The translations under genes and the position numbers were made by a program. Source: an uncultured Paracoccus sp. (GTDB lineage Bacteria; Pseudomonadota; Alphaproteobacteria; Rhodobacterales; Rhodobacteraceae). From it: a stretch of DNA of 64,000 bases. The notes under the pieces were generated by a model. The model saw only the letters and a program-made list of their open reading frames with translations, was not told the DNA's origin and did not search any database. Positions 20,086-29,140 of this stretch are shown here, piece by piece; the stretch's first letter is position 1; every line of letters starts with the position of its first letter. Where the stretch lies: NCBI GenBank assembly GCA_934533075.1, contig CAKTBJ010000001.1:157926-221925 (forward strand), read 5' to 3'.

Positions 20086-20979
20086 ATGCCTCGGAAGATT
20101 ACCAAAGCCGTGTTTCCCGTGGCGGGCCTGGGCACGCGATTCCTGCCCGCGACCAAAAGCATCCCCAAGGAAATCATGACCCTGGTGGACCGCCCGCTGA
20201 TTCAATACGCCATCGACGAGGCGCGGGCGGCCGGGATTCAGGAATTCATCTTCGTGACCTCGCGCGGCAAGGGCGCGCTGGAGGATTATTTCGACCACGC
20301 GCACGAGCTGGAAAGCGCCCTGCGCAAGCGCGGCAAGACCGAGCTGCTGGCCCAGCTGCGCGCCACCAACATGGATTCGGGCGCGATCGCCTATATCCGC
20401 CAGCACAAGGCGATGGGCCTGGGTCATGCCGTCTGGTGCGCCCGCCGCCTGATCCATAACGAGCCTTTCGCCGTCATCCTCACCGACGACGTGATCAAGG
20501 GCGAGCCGCCCTGCCTCCAGCAGATGATCGAGGCCCATGCCGAGACCGGCGGTTCCATCGTCGCCACGATGGAGGTGCCGCGCAACCAGGTGTCCAGCTA
20601 TGGCGTGCTGGATGTCGAGGAGGACATGGGCGCGCTGGTCAAGGTGCGCGGCATGGTCGAGAAGCCCCCGGCGGAGGAGGCGCCCTCGAACCTCGCGGTG
20701 ATCGGGCGCTATATCCTGGCGCCGACGGTGATGCGGCATCTGGGCCGGCTGCGCGAGGGCGCCGGCGGCGAGATCCAGCTTACCGACGCCATCGCGGACG
20801 AGATCGCTTCGGGCCGCGGCGTCTATGGCCTGCGCTTCCGGGGCGAGCGTTACGATTGCGGCTCCAAGGCCGGGTTCCTTCAGGCGACGGTGGCCTTCGG
20901 CCTGGCGCGCGAGGAGTTGCGCGACGAGTTTTCGGCCTATCTGACCGATCTGATGGCCAGCCGCATGGCGGCCGAATAG
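20086..20979 (+). CDS. galU: UTP-glucose-1-phosphate uridylyltransferase GalU
   Basis: Makes UDP-glucose from UTP and glucose-1-phosphate, feeding exopolysaccharide, capsule and LPS synthesis. 297 residues starting MPRKITKAVFPVAGLGTRFL, with the nucleotide-binding TKSIPKEIM and ILTDDVIKG motifs. The ATG at 20086 has a GGAGGAG site 8 bases upstream. It precedes galE by three bases, giving a compact UDP-Glc to UDP-Gal supply module. Confidence 0.97.
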   Translation: MPRKITKAVFPVAGLGTRFLPATKSIPKEIMTLVDRPLIQYAIDEARAAGIQEFIFVTSRGKGALEDYFDHAHELESALRKRGKTELLAQLRATNMDSGAIAYIRQHKAMGLGHAVWCARRLIHNEPFAVILTDDVIKGEPPCLQQMIEAHAETGGSIVATMEVPRNQVSSYGVLDVEEDMGALVKVRGMVEKPPAEEAPSNLAVIGRYILAPTVMRHLGRLREGAGGEIQLTDAIADEIASGRGVYGLRFRGERYDCGSKAGFLQATVAFGLAREELRDEFSAYLTDLMASRMAAE

Positions 20980-20982
20980 GGC

Positions 20983-21981
20983 ATGGCCGACCGCGTTCTG
21001 GTCACCGGGGGCGCCGGCTATATCGGCGCCCATGCCTGCAAGGTGCTGGCCGGGGCCGGTTTCGTGCCGGTGACCTATGACAACCTGTCGACCGGCTGGC
21101 GCGAGGCCGTGCGCTTCGGCCCCTTCGAGGAGGGCGACCTGGCCGACCGCGCCCGTCTGGATGCGGTTTTCGCCGCCCACAGGCCGGTGGCGGTGATGCA
21201 TTTCGCCGCGCTGTCGCAGGTGGGCGAGGCGATGGCGCAGCCGGGCCGCTACTGGCGCGGCAATGTCTGCGCCTCGCTGACCCTGATCGAGGCGGCGGTG
21301 GCGGCGGGTTGCCTCGACTTCGTGTTCAGTTCCACCTGCGCGACCTATGGCGACCACGATGGCGTGGTGCTGGACGAGGACACGCCGCAGCAGCCGCTGA
21401 ATGCCTATGGCGCCTCGAAACGCGCCATCGAGGACATGCTGCGCGATTTCGGCGCGGCGCATGGGCTGCGCAGCGTGATCTTCCGCTATTTCAACGTCGC
21501 CGGCGCCGACCCGGAGGCCGAGATCGGCGAATGCCACGTGCCCGAGACCCATCTGGTGCCGCTGATCCTCGACGCGATCGAGGGGCGGCGGCCGGCGCTG
21601 ACCATCTTCGGCGAGGATTATCCCACGCCCGACGGCACCTGTATCCGCGACTATGTGCATGTGATGGACCTGGCGGAGGCGCATCTGCTGGGCCTGCGCC
21701 ACCTGCTGGCGCGGAAGGCGGCGGGGGCGGAGGTGTTCTGCCTGGGCACCGGCCACGGCTTTTCGGTGCGCGAGGTGATCGACGCGGCGGCGCGGACCAC
21801 CAACCGCGCGGTGCCGGTGCAGGTGGGCGCGCGCCGGGCGGGCGACGCGGTGCAGCTGGTCTGCGGCAGCGCGAAGGCGGCGTCGGTGCTGGGATGGCGG
21901 GCCGGGCGCTCGACGCTGGACCGGATGATCCGCGATGCCTGGCGCTGGCACCAGTCCGGCGGCTATGGCCGGCCCGGCTGA
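20983..21981 (+). CDS. galE: UDP-glucose 4-epimerase GalE
   Basis: Extended short-chain dehydrogenase that interconverts UDP-glucose and UDP-galactose with bound NAD. 332 residues. The Rossmann motif GGAGYIGAH (about 8), catalytic Ser/Thr in FSSTCATYG and the YGASK catalytic Tyr/Lys pair (about 144) are all present. It follows galU by 3 bases and overlaps the next glycosyltransferase gene by 17 bases. Confidence 0.96.
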   Translation: MADRVLVTGGAGYIGAHACKVLAGAGFVPVTYDNLSTGWREAVRFGPFEEGDLADRARLDAVFAAHRPVAVMHFAALSQVGEAMAQPGRYWRGNVCASLTLIEAAVAAGCLDFVFSSTCATYGDHDGVVLDEDTPQQPLNAYGASKRAIEDMLRDFGAAHGLRSVIFRYFNVAGADPEAEIGECHVPETHLVPLILDAIEGRRPALTIFGEDYPTPDGTCIRDYVHVMDLAEAHLLGLRHLLARKAAGAEVFCLGTGHGFSVREVIDAAARTTNRAVPVQVGARRAGDAVQLVCGSAKAASVLGWRAGRSTLDRMIRDAWRWHQSGGYGRPG

Positions 21982-23170
21982 GCCTGCCCCGCCGCCGGTC
22001 CTGCTGGACGTGTCGCGGCTGGTCTCGCGCATCGGGCGCGGGCATCCGACCGGCATCGACCGCGTGGAAGGTGCCTGGCTGGGGCATCTGCTGCCCGACC
22101 CGCGCACGCGCCTGCTGTGCCGGACGCGGGTCGGGCAACTGATCCTGCCGCCGGCAGCGGGCGCCGCGATCCTGCGCGCGCTGGGCCTGGCCGAGGATGG
22201 CCGCACCGAAAGCCTCGCGCCGCAGCCCCGCCCCGGCACCGGCCGGCTGCGGCGCGAAGCCGGGCTGGCGCGCGCGGCGCTGGCATGGGCCGGGCGCGAC
22301 GGCTGGGGGATGCGGCGGGCGCTGAAACGGGCCGGGGTTCCCGGCGATGCGGTCTATCTGAACGCCGGCCACACCAACCTGACCCACGACCTGATGGCCG
22401 CGCTGCCGCTGCGCAAGGCGGTGCTGATCCACGACACCATCCCGCTGGATCATCCGCAATGGACGCGGCCGGGACAGGACGCGGCCTTCTGTGCCCGGCT
22501 GGGTGCCGCCTGCGACCATGCCGACCTGCTGCTGGCCGTGTCGGCCGCCACCGCCGCGCGGCTCCGGGACTGGCGCGCGCGGCTGAGCCTGCCCGCCCGC
22601 GCCCGCATCGCGGCGGTTCCCATCGGCACCGGCCTTGCCCGTCCCGACATGGCGCATCCCCTTCCGCCCGCGCCTTATTTCCTGACCCTCGGCACCATCG
22701 AGCCGCGCAAGAACCACGCCCTGCTGCTGGACGCCTGGGCGCGCCTGCCCGGCCCGCCGCCGGGCCTGGTCATCGCCGGCCGGCGCGGCTGGCTGAACGA
22801 GGCGGTATTCGCCCGCCTCGATGCGCTGCCTGCCGGCGGTCCGGTCACCGAGGCCCCGGACCTGACCGACGGCGCCGTCGCCGCGCTGATGGAGGGGGCG
22901 CAGGCGCTGCTGTTTCCCAGCCTGGCCGAGGGCTTCGGCCTGCCGCTGACCGAGGCCGCCGCGCGCGGGGTGCCGATCCTTGCCCTGGACTTGCATTCCA
23001 CCCGTGAATTGCTAGGAAATCATGTGCGCTATCTGCCGGACGATGCCGCGATCTGGGCGCAGGCGGTGGAGGATCTGGCGCGCGCCCCCCGATTCCGGCA
23101 GGCCCCGGTCGCGGTGCCGGGGTGGGATGATCATTTTCGGACGGTTCTGGGGTCGCTCGCCGCCCTCTGA
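21965..23170 (+). CDS. Glycosyltransferase family 4 (group 1) protein
   Basis: 401 residues, GT-B fold. The C-terminal half has the diagnostic LGTIEPRKNHALLLDAW (about 240) and the donor-binding PSLAEGFGLPLTEAAARGVP (about 320), including the E-x7-E pair. The N-terminal half (VSRLVSRIGRGHPTGIDRVE) is of a kind frequent in Rhodobacteraceae surface-polysaccharide loci. The start at ATG 21965 lies within galE; no ATG downstream preserves the conserved beginning. The donor sugar is not predictable. Confidence 0.9.
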   Translation: MAGPAEPAPPPVLLDVSRLVSRIGRGHPTGIDRVEGAWLGHLLPDPRTRLLCRTRVGQLILPPAAGAAILRALGLAEDGRTESLAPQPRPGTGRLRREAGLARAALAWAGRDGWGMRRALKRAGVPGDAVYLNAGHTNLTHDLMAALPLRKAVLIHDTIPLDHPQWTRPGQDAAFCARLGAACDHADLLLAVSAATAARLRDWRARLSLPARARIAAVPIGTGLARPDMAHPLPPAPYFLTLGTIEPRKNHALLLDAWARLPGPPPGLVIAGRRGWLNEAVFARLDALPAGGPVTEAPDLTDGAVAALMEGAQALLFPSLAEGFGLPLTEAAARGVPILALDLHSTRELLGNHVRYLPDDAAIWAQAVEDLARAPRFRQAPVAVPGWDDHFRTVLGSLAAL

Positions 23171-23186
23171 ACGGAAGGTTGGCGGC

Positions 23187-24215
23187 GTGAGCGGATTGCT
23201 GGCACGAAATCTTTCCGCGTTGCGGCTGCGGGCCAGGCGGCAATACCTGCTGGTGCGCGCCCTGCGCCGCGGCCGGCAGCTGACCGAGCTGTCCGACCGC
23301 ACCCGCGCCATCCGTCCCCGCGACCTGCTGGCCTTCGTCACCCTGCGCAACGAAAGGCTGCGGCTGCCCTGTTTCCTGGACTATTACCGGCGCATCGGCA
23401 TCGACCATTTCATCGTGGTGGACAACGGGTCCGAGGATGGCGGCACCGAATACCTGCGCGCCCAGCCGGACGTGTCGGTCTGGCAGACCCGCGCCAGCTA
23501 CAAGGCGGCGCGCTTCGGGATGGACTGGCTGGTGCTGCTGCAACGGCGGCTGGGGCACGGGCATTGGTGCCTGACCGTCGATCCCGACGAGTTCCTGATC
23601 TATCCCTATTGCGACACGCGGCCGCTGCGGGCGCTGACCGACTGGCTGGAAGCCTCCGCCATCAAGTCCTTCTCGGCCATGCTGATCGACGTGTATCCGC
23701 GCGGGCCGCTGGATGCCCAGCCGGTCTATCGCGAGGGTCAGAACCCGCTGGAGATCACGCGCTGGTTCGATCCGGCCAACTATACGATCCGCAAGAACGG
23801 CCGCATGGGCAACCTGTGGATTCAGGGCGGCCCGCGCGCGCGGACCTTCTTCGCCGACCAGCCGATGAAGGCGCCGGCGCTGAACAAGATCCCGCTGGTG
23901 CACTGGCACCGCTCCTATGCCTGGGTCAGCTCGACCCATATGCTGCTGCCGCGCTCGCTGAACCTGGTCTATGACGCCAAGGGCGGGGAAAAGGTGTCGG
24001 GCGGGCTGCTGCATGCGAAATTCCTGTCCACCTTCGCCGACAAGTCCGCCGAGGAGCTGGACCGGCGCCAGCATTATTCCGACAGCCACGAATACAGGGC
24101 CTATCAGGCCGGGCTGACGCGGGAGGTGGACCTGTGGACCCCGCATTCGCGGGAGTTCCGGGACTGGCGGCAACTGGAGGAGATCGGCCTGATCTCGCGG
24201 GGGAACTGGGCGTGA
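23187..24215 (+). CDS. Glycosyltransferase family 2 (Glyco_tranf_2_4 type) protein
   Basis: 342 residues. Start GTG at 23187 after a GGAAGG site. The core reads LLAFVTLRNERLRLPCFLDY, FIVVDNGSEDGGTEYL and the acidic TVDPDEFLIYP, a pattern of GT2-like proteins often found in marine and alphaproteobacterial polysaccharide clusters. A conserved HWHRSYAW segment lies near residue 238. No membrane segment is seen. The stop overlaps the next start (GTGA), so the pair is translationally coupled. The exact reaction is unknown. Confidence 0.8.
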   Translation: MSGLLARNLSALRLRARRQYLLVRALRRGRQLTELSDRTRAIRPRDLLAFVTLRNERLRLPCFLDYYRRIGIDHFIVVDNGSEDGGTEYLRAQPDVSVWQTRASYKAARFGMDWLVLLQRRLGHGHWCLTVDPDEFLIYPYCDTRPLRALTDWLEASAIKSFSAMLIDVYPRGPLDAQPVYREGQNPLEITRWFDPANYTIRKNGRMGNLWIQGGPRARTFFADQPMKAPALNKIPLVHWHRSYAWVSSTHMLLPRSLNLVYDAKGGEKVSGGLLHAKFLSTFADKSAEELDRRQHYSDSHEYRAYQAGLTREVDLWTPHSREFRDWRQLEEIGLISRGNWA

Positions 24216-25963
24216 CGGCGGCGGCACCCGACCTGCCGCAGGCACCGCGCGGCTGGGACTGGCCGCGCATGCCCGAGCCGGGGCTGAGCCGGCCGGTGCG
24301 GCTGGGCGTGGTCATGCTGTGCCATTCCGAGCTGAGCATCGCCACCGGCCTGGCCCGCCGCTGGGTCGAGGGCGGCGCGGCGCTGGCCATCCATGTCGAT
24401 CGCCGCGCCCCCGCCGCCGACGTGGCCCGCATGCGCGGGCTGCTGGCGCCGCTGCCGGACGTGCTGTGGGTCCCGCGCCGGAAATGCGAATGGGGCACCT
24501 TCTCGCTGGTTCAGGCCACCATCGAGGCCGCGCAGGCCCTGCTGGCGGCCTGTCCAGACGTGACGCATGTCGTGCTGGTCTCGGGCGCCTGCCTGCCGCT
24601 GCGGCCGGTGTCGGAGCTGGCCGCCTATCTGGCCCGCACGCCCGAGCGCGACTTTATCGAAAGCGTCACCGTGGCCGATTCCGGCTGGGTGATCGGGGGG
24701 CTGGGCGAGGAGCGGTTCCATTTCCACTTCCCCTTCACCTGGCGCGGCGGCCGGCGCTGGTTCGACCGGCTGGTGGCCGTGCAGCGCCGGCTGGGGATCA
24801 GGCGGCGGCTGCCCAAGGGGCTGAACCCGCATCTGGGCAGCCAGTGGTGGTGCCTGACCCGCCGCACGCTGGCCGCGATCCTGGACGACCCGCGCCGGCC
24901 GGAATACGACCGCTACTTCCGCGGCGTCTGGATTCCCGATGAAAGCTATTTCCAGACGCTGGCGCGGCTGCATTCGGCGGTGCTGGAAAGCCGCTCGCTG
25001 ACGCTGGCCAAGTTCGACAGCCAGGGCAAGCCCTATGTCTTCTACAACGATCACCTCGACATGCTGGAGGAATCGCGCAGCTTCATCGCCCGCAAGGTCT
25101 GGCCGCGCGCCGGCTGGCTGCTGTCGCATTTCCCGCGCCCGGCCACCCATCCGCCGCAGCTGGACGAGCCGCAGCCGGCCCGGATCGAGCGCCTGATCAA
25201 CGCCGCCGTGGCGCGCGGTCAGCTGGGGCGGCCCGGCCTCTACATGCAAAGCCGCTATCCCGCGCAGGACCGCGAGAACGGCAAGACCGCCGCGCCCTAT
25301 GCGCTGTTTCAGGGTTTCGACGATGCCATGCCGGGCTTTCGCGACTGGCTGGCGCCGCTGCTGCCCGAGGCCGAGATACACGGCCACCTGTTCGCGCCCG
25401 ACCGGGTGGAATTCGCCGGCGATGCCGATATCGGGCCGGGCGCGATTTCGGCCAGCGCCGCCTTGCGCGACCATGATCCGCAGGGCTTCCTGACCTCGCT
25501 GATCCGCATCGCGCCGCGCATGCAGGTGTTCCAGTTCAGCCCACGCGACGGCCAGAAGCTGAACTGGTTCATGGCCACCGACCCCCATGCCCGCATCGCG
25601 GTGATCTCCGGCGCATGGGTGCTGCCGCTGATGCGCTCGGGCATGCCCTTCGACGATGTGCGCCGCATCGCCGCGCGCCTTCAGACGCTGGAGACCGCGC
25701 AGCTGGCCGTCCTGCGCTCGGTCTGGACCAAGGCGCAGGTGCAGCTTTGGGATCTGGCGGACCTGCTGCACGATCCCGACGCGGTGTTGCGCGCCGCGCT
25801 GGCGCCGCTGGGGGTGCGGACGGCGCCGCCGGCGCCGCCGCTGGCCTCGACGGCGGCGCTGGCGGATTTCCTTCAGGCGCTGCGCAATGCCGGCCTGCGC
25901 CCCCATCTTCCGGGCGAGATCGAGGCCCGCCCGTCCCAGGGACCGGAGACCCGCCATGCCTGA
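24212..25963 (+). CDS. Core-2/I-branching-like beta-1,6-N-acetylglucosaminyltransferase, two-domain
   Basis: 583 residues. The N-terminal half (about 30-300) resembles core-2/I-branching GlcNAc-transferases (GT14): LGVVMLCHSELSIATGLAR, IHVDRRAP, VLVSGACLPLRP, HLGSQWWCLTRRTL and IPDESYFQTL. The C-terminal ~270 residues are a separate domain I cannot name from sequence alone; I believe a family of unknown function is commonly fused here in Rhodobacterales. It starts with GTG in the stop of the previous gene and overlaps the sulfotransferase by 8 bases. It probably adds a GlcNAc-type branch to the glycan. Confidence 0.82.
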   Translation: MTAAAPDLPQAPRGWDWPRMPEPGLSRPVRLGVVMLCHSELSIATGLARRWVEGGAALAIHVDRRAPAADVARMRGLLAPLPDVLWVPRRKCEWGTFSLVQATIEAAQALLAACPDVTHVVLVSGACLPLRPVSELAAYLARTPERDFIESVTVADSGWVIGGLGEERFHFHFPFTWRGGRRWFDRLVAVQRRLGIRRRLPKGLNPHLGSQWWCLTRRTLAAILDDPRRPEYDRYFRGVWIPDESYFQTLARLHSAVLESRSLTLAKFDSQGKPYVFYNDHLDMLEESRSFIARKVWPRAGWLLSHFPRPATHPPQLDEPQPARIERLINAAVARGQLGRPGLYMQSRYPAQDRENGKTAAPYALFQGFDDAMPGFRDWLAPLLPEAEIHGHLFAPDRVEFAGDADIGPGAISASAALRDHDPQGFLTSLIRIAPRMQVFQFSPRDGQKLNWFMATDPHARIAVISGAWVLPLMRSGMPFDDVRRIAARLQTLETAQLAVLRSVWTKAQVQLWDLADLLHDPDAVLRAALAPLGVRTAPPAPPLASTAALADFLQALRNAGLRPHLPGEIEARPSQGPETRHA

Positions 25964-27344
25964 ACCCTTCCGCCGCTTCGTGATCTTCGCGGGGATGCGC
26001 ACCGGCTCCAACCTGCTGGAGGCGACGCTGAACGTCATCAAGCGCGTCACCTGCTTCGGCGAGGCGTTCAACCCCTACATGCTGGGCTGGCCCGGCAAGG
26101 AGGAGCTGAAGGGCATTACGCTGGAACAGCGCGAGGCCGATCCGATGGCGCTGCTGGATGCGCTGTGGGACAAGCCCGACCACCTGCCGGGTTTCCGCTA
26201 TTTCCACGACCACGACCCGCGCGTGCTGGATGCGATCCTGGACGACCCGCTTTGCGCCAAGATCATCCTGACCCGCAACCCGCTGGACAGCTATGTCTCG
26301 ACCCGGCTGGCCTGGGAGACCAACCAGTGGAAGCTGAACGAGACCGAGACCCCGATCCCGGCCGTCACCACCTTCGACCCCGCCGAGTTCCGCGAGACTC
26401 TGGCCGCGAACGAGGCGTTCCAGCACCGCATCATGGAGCGGTTGCAGGTCACCGGTCAGGCCGGCTTCTGGCTGCGCTATGAGGATTTGCGGTCCGAGGC
26501 GGTGATGACCGGGCTGCTGCACTGGCTGGGCCGCACCGATCTGGAGCGCGTGGTGCCCGCCAGCGACCAGGTGCCGCAGAATCCGCGCGAGATGTCGGAA
26601 AAGGTGGCGAATTTCGACGCGATGGTGGCGGAACTGAACCGCCTCGACCCCTACGACCTGCACGGCATCCCGCTGTTCGAACCGGCGCGGGGACCGGCGG
26701 TGCCGGGCTATCTGGCCAGCGAGGCGGGTGCCGGGCTGCTGTTCATGCCGGTGCGTGGCGGGCCGACGGACCGCATCGCGGACTGGTTCGCCGCGCTGGG
26801 CGCCACCGAGGGCGACTTCACCCAGAACGGGCTGCGGCAATGGAAGCGCAGGCATCCCGGCCATCGCAGCTTCACGGTCCTGCGCCATCCGGTGCTGCGG
26901 GCCTGGGACGCCTATCGCGCCGCCGCCGACACCCGCAACCCGATGCTGCGCGAGGCGCTGATCAGCATCCACCGCGTGCCGCTGGCCGAGCCGGGCGCCG
27001 ACCTCTCCGACAATCGCGAGCGCGGCATCTTCCTGGCCTTCCTCGATTTCCTGCGCCGGAACCTGAACGGCCAGACCCGGCTGCCGACGCAACCCGGCTG
27101 GGCCAGCCAGAGCGAGGTTCTGGCCGGCTATGCCCGCTTCATCCCGCCCGACATGCTGATCCGCGAGGACCGGCTGGCCCGCGACCTGCCGATGCTGGCG
27201 CAGGCCGCCGGGCTGGAAGATGCGCCGCCCCTGCCGCCCGCGACCCCGCCCCGCGCCTTCCTGGCCGAGGCCGAGATCCTCAAGGCCGCCCGCGCGGCCT
27301 ATCAGCGCGACTATATCGCCTTCGGTTTCCGCGACGGGTTCTAG
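25956..27344 (+). CDS. NodH-like sulfotransferase with a second sulfotransferase-like half
   Basis: 462 residues. The N-terminal half (about 1-245) resembles NodH and other PAPS-dependent carbohydrate sulfotransferases: 5'-phosphosulfate loop FAGMRTGSNLLEATLN and 3'-phosphate box IILTRNPLDSYVSTRLAW. The second half (about 250-462) contains FTVLRHPVLRAWDAYRAAAD, which looks like another 3'-phosphate box, but its expected 5' loop reads FMPVRGGPTDRI and lacks the usual Lys/Gly/Ser-Thr arrangement, so it may be inactive. It ends the polysaccharide run. With CysQ at the head of the run, sulfation of the glycan is inferred. Confidence 0.82.
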   Translation: MPEPFRRFVIFAGMRTGSNLLEATLNVIKRVTCFGEAFNPYMLGWPGKEELKGITLEQREADPMALLDALWDKPDHLPGFRYFHDHDPRVLDAILDDPLCAKIILTRNPLDSYVSTRLAWETNQWKLNETETPIPAVTTFDPAEFRETLAANEAFQHRIMERLQVTGQAGFWLRYEDLRSEAVMTGLLHWLGRTDLERVVPASDQVPQNPREMSEKVANFDAMVAELNRLDPYDLHGIPLFEPARGPAVPGYLASEAGAGLLFMPVRGGPTDRIADWFAALGATEGDFTQNGLRQWKRRHPGHRSFTVLRHPVLRAWDAYRAAADTRNPMLREALISIHRVPLAEPGADLSDNRERGIFLAFLDFLRRNLNGQTRLPTQPGWASQSEVLAGYARFIPPDMLIREDRLARDLPMLAQAAGLEDAPPLPPATPPRAFLAEAEILKAARAAYQRDYIAFGFRDGF

Positions 27345-27625
27345 GCGTCCCGCCAGTCCGGCGCCTCGGGCGCCTCGCGATGGGCAAAGCGCAGCATGTG
27401 GCTGATCAGCACGTCGCGGGTGCGGGCGAAGCCGTCCTCGTCCGCCGCCTTGATGGTCAGGCACAGGCCGGTCTCCGTGGCCTCGGCCGTGACCAGACCG
27501 GCGGGGAAATGCATCACCGCGCCGGTGTCCTGCTGCTCGATGGTGATCTTGTGGCCGAAATGCTTGCACATGGTGCCCAGCAGCGGCAGCGGTCGGGCGG
27601 TGGGGAAATCGGCGGTCCTGCGCAT
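27341..27625 (-). CDS. DUF2218 domain-containing protein
   Basis: 94 residues of unknown function. The pattern TADFPTARPLPLLGTMCKHF followed by FGHKI, MHFPAG and LISHMLRFAHRE fits the DUF2218 family, often found near iron-siderophore or metal genes, although none are here. The ATG at 27625 with an AGGAG site is preferred over an upstream ATG at 27664. The gene converges on the sulfotransferase and the two stop codons share CTAG. Confidence 0.82.
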   Translation of the reverse strand: MRRTADFPTARPLPLLGTMCKHFGHKITIEQQDTGAVMHFPAGLVTAEATETGLCLTIKAADEDGFARTRDVLISHMLRFAHREAPEAPDWRDA

Positions 27626-27877
27626 CGGGCGCTCCTGTCGGTGGGTTCGTGGCATCCGCCGCATAGCCCGCGCCGCGCCGGCGGTAAATACCTGAGGAAA
27701 TCACAAGGAAAAGACTGCCGCCGCCTGTGATGGGCTGCGGGCCACGGCCCCATGCCCGACACAAGTGCAAGGGTCGGGCCTGCCAGCCATGCACCCCTTG
27801 CAGCCGTGCCTTGCGTGGCGCGGCCTTGTGTCGCGCCGGGAACTGGGCAAGATCGCCGGACCCGCCGGAGGATTCCC

Positions 27878-29125
27878 ATGATCGACAAGCGCCTGTTCAC
27901 CCCCGTCCTGATCGGGGGTTGCCTGATCCTGCTGCTGAACTTTGCGCTGCGGGCCAGCTATGGCGTGTTCCAGATCCCGGTTTCCGACACCTTCGGCTGG
28001 CCGCGCCAGGAATTCAGCATCGCCATCGCCATCCAGAATCTGACCTGGGGCCTCGGCCAGCCGATCTTCGGGGCGCTGGCGGAACGGTTCGGCGACCGGC
28101 GCGCGATCATCGCCGGCGTGCTGGCCTATGCCGCCGGGCTGGTGCTGACCGGCATCGTCGCCACGCCGGCGACGATGAACCTGGCGCAGGCGATCGTCGG
28201 CTTCGGCATCGCCGGCAGCGGCTTCGGCGTGATCCTCGCCGTGGTCGGCCGCGCCGCCAGCGACGAGAACCGCAGCATCGCGCTGGGCATCGCCACCGCT
28301 GCCGGCTCGGGCGGGCAGGTGATCGGGGCGCCGCTGGCGCAATACCTGCTGAACTTCATGCCCTGGCAGCAGGTGTTCTTCGTCTTTGCCGGCCTGATCA
28401 TGCTGTGCCTGCTGTTCCTGCCCATGCTGCGCGGCGGTCCCAAGCCCGCCACCCGCAAGGAGCTGGAGGAAAGCCTGGGCACCGTGCTGCTGCGGGCCAT
28501 GCGCGATCCGTCCTATATGATGATCTTCGCCGGCTTCTTCTCCTGCGGCTATCAGCTGTCCTTCATCACCGCCCATTTCCCGGCGATGGTGACCGAGATG
28601 TGCGGGCCGATCAGCGCCGGCGGCGTGCTGGCCTCGCTGGGGATCACCTCCACCTCGGCGCTGGGCGCCTGGGCGGTGGGGCTGATCGGCTTTGCCAACA
28701 TCGCCGGCTCGATCATGGCCGGCTGGCTGGGGAAACGCTATTCCAAGAAGTATCTGCTGGCCGGCATCTATACCCTGCGCACCCTGTTCGCGGCGGCCTT
28801 CATCCTGATCCCGATGACGCCGGCCTCGGTGATCCTGTTCTCGCTGGGGATGGGGGCGCTGTGGCTGGCGACGGTGCCGCTGACCTCGGGGCTGATCGCG
28901 CATATCTACGGGCTGCGCTACATGGGCACGCTTTACGGCATCATCTTCCTGTCGCACCAGATCGGTTCGGCGCTGGGGGTCTGGCTGGGCGGCGTGTTCT
29001 ACGACCGCTTCCACGACTATAATGCCGTGTGGTGGGTGGGCGTGGGCGTCGGCGCCTTCTCGGCCCTGATCCACCTGCCGATCCGCGAGAACCGCACCCC
29101 CGCCCCGGCGGCAAGCGCGGCCTGA
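27878..29125 (+). CDS. MFS transporter (oxalate/formate- or monocarboxylate-type)
   Basis: 415 residues with about 12 hydrophobic helices. The segment GALAERFGDRRAI between helices 2 and 3 is the MFS loop motif, and YGVFQIPVSDTFGW plus SFITAHFPAM resemble carboxylate/oxalate-formate antiporter-like MFS members. A GGAGG site precedes ATG 27878. It stands alone, converging on a lipoprotein gene 15 bases away. The substrate is unknown. Confidence 0.85.
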   Translation: MIDKRLFTPVLIGGCLILLLNFALRASYGVFQIPVSDTFGWPRQEFSIAIAIQNLTWGLGQPIFGALAERFGDRRAIIAGVLAYAAGLVLTGIVATPATMNLAQAIVGFGIAGSGFGVILAVVGRAASDENRSIALGIATAAGSGGQVIGAPLAQYLLNFMPWQQVFFVFAGLIMLCLLFLPMLRGGPKPATRKELEESLGTVLLRAMRDPSYMMIFAGFFSCGYQLSFITAHFPAMVTEMCGPISAGGVLASLGITSTSALGAWAVGLIGFANIAGSIMAGWLGKRYSKKYLLAGIYTLRTLFAAAFILIPMTPASVILFSLGMGALWLATVPLTSGLIAHIYGLRYMGTLYGIIFLSHQIGSALGVWLGGVFYDRFHDYNAVWWVGVGVGAFSALIHLPIRENRTPAPAASAA

Positions 29126-29140
29126 GCCGGGGGCGCGGGC

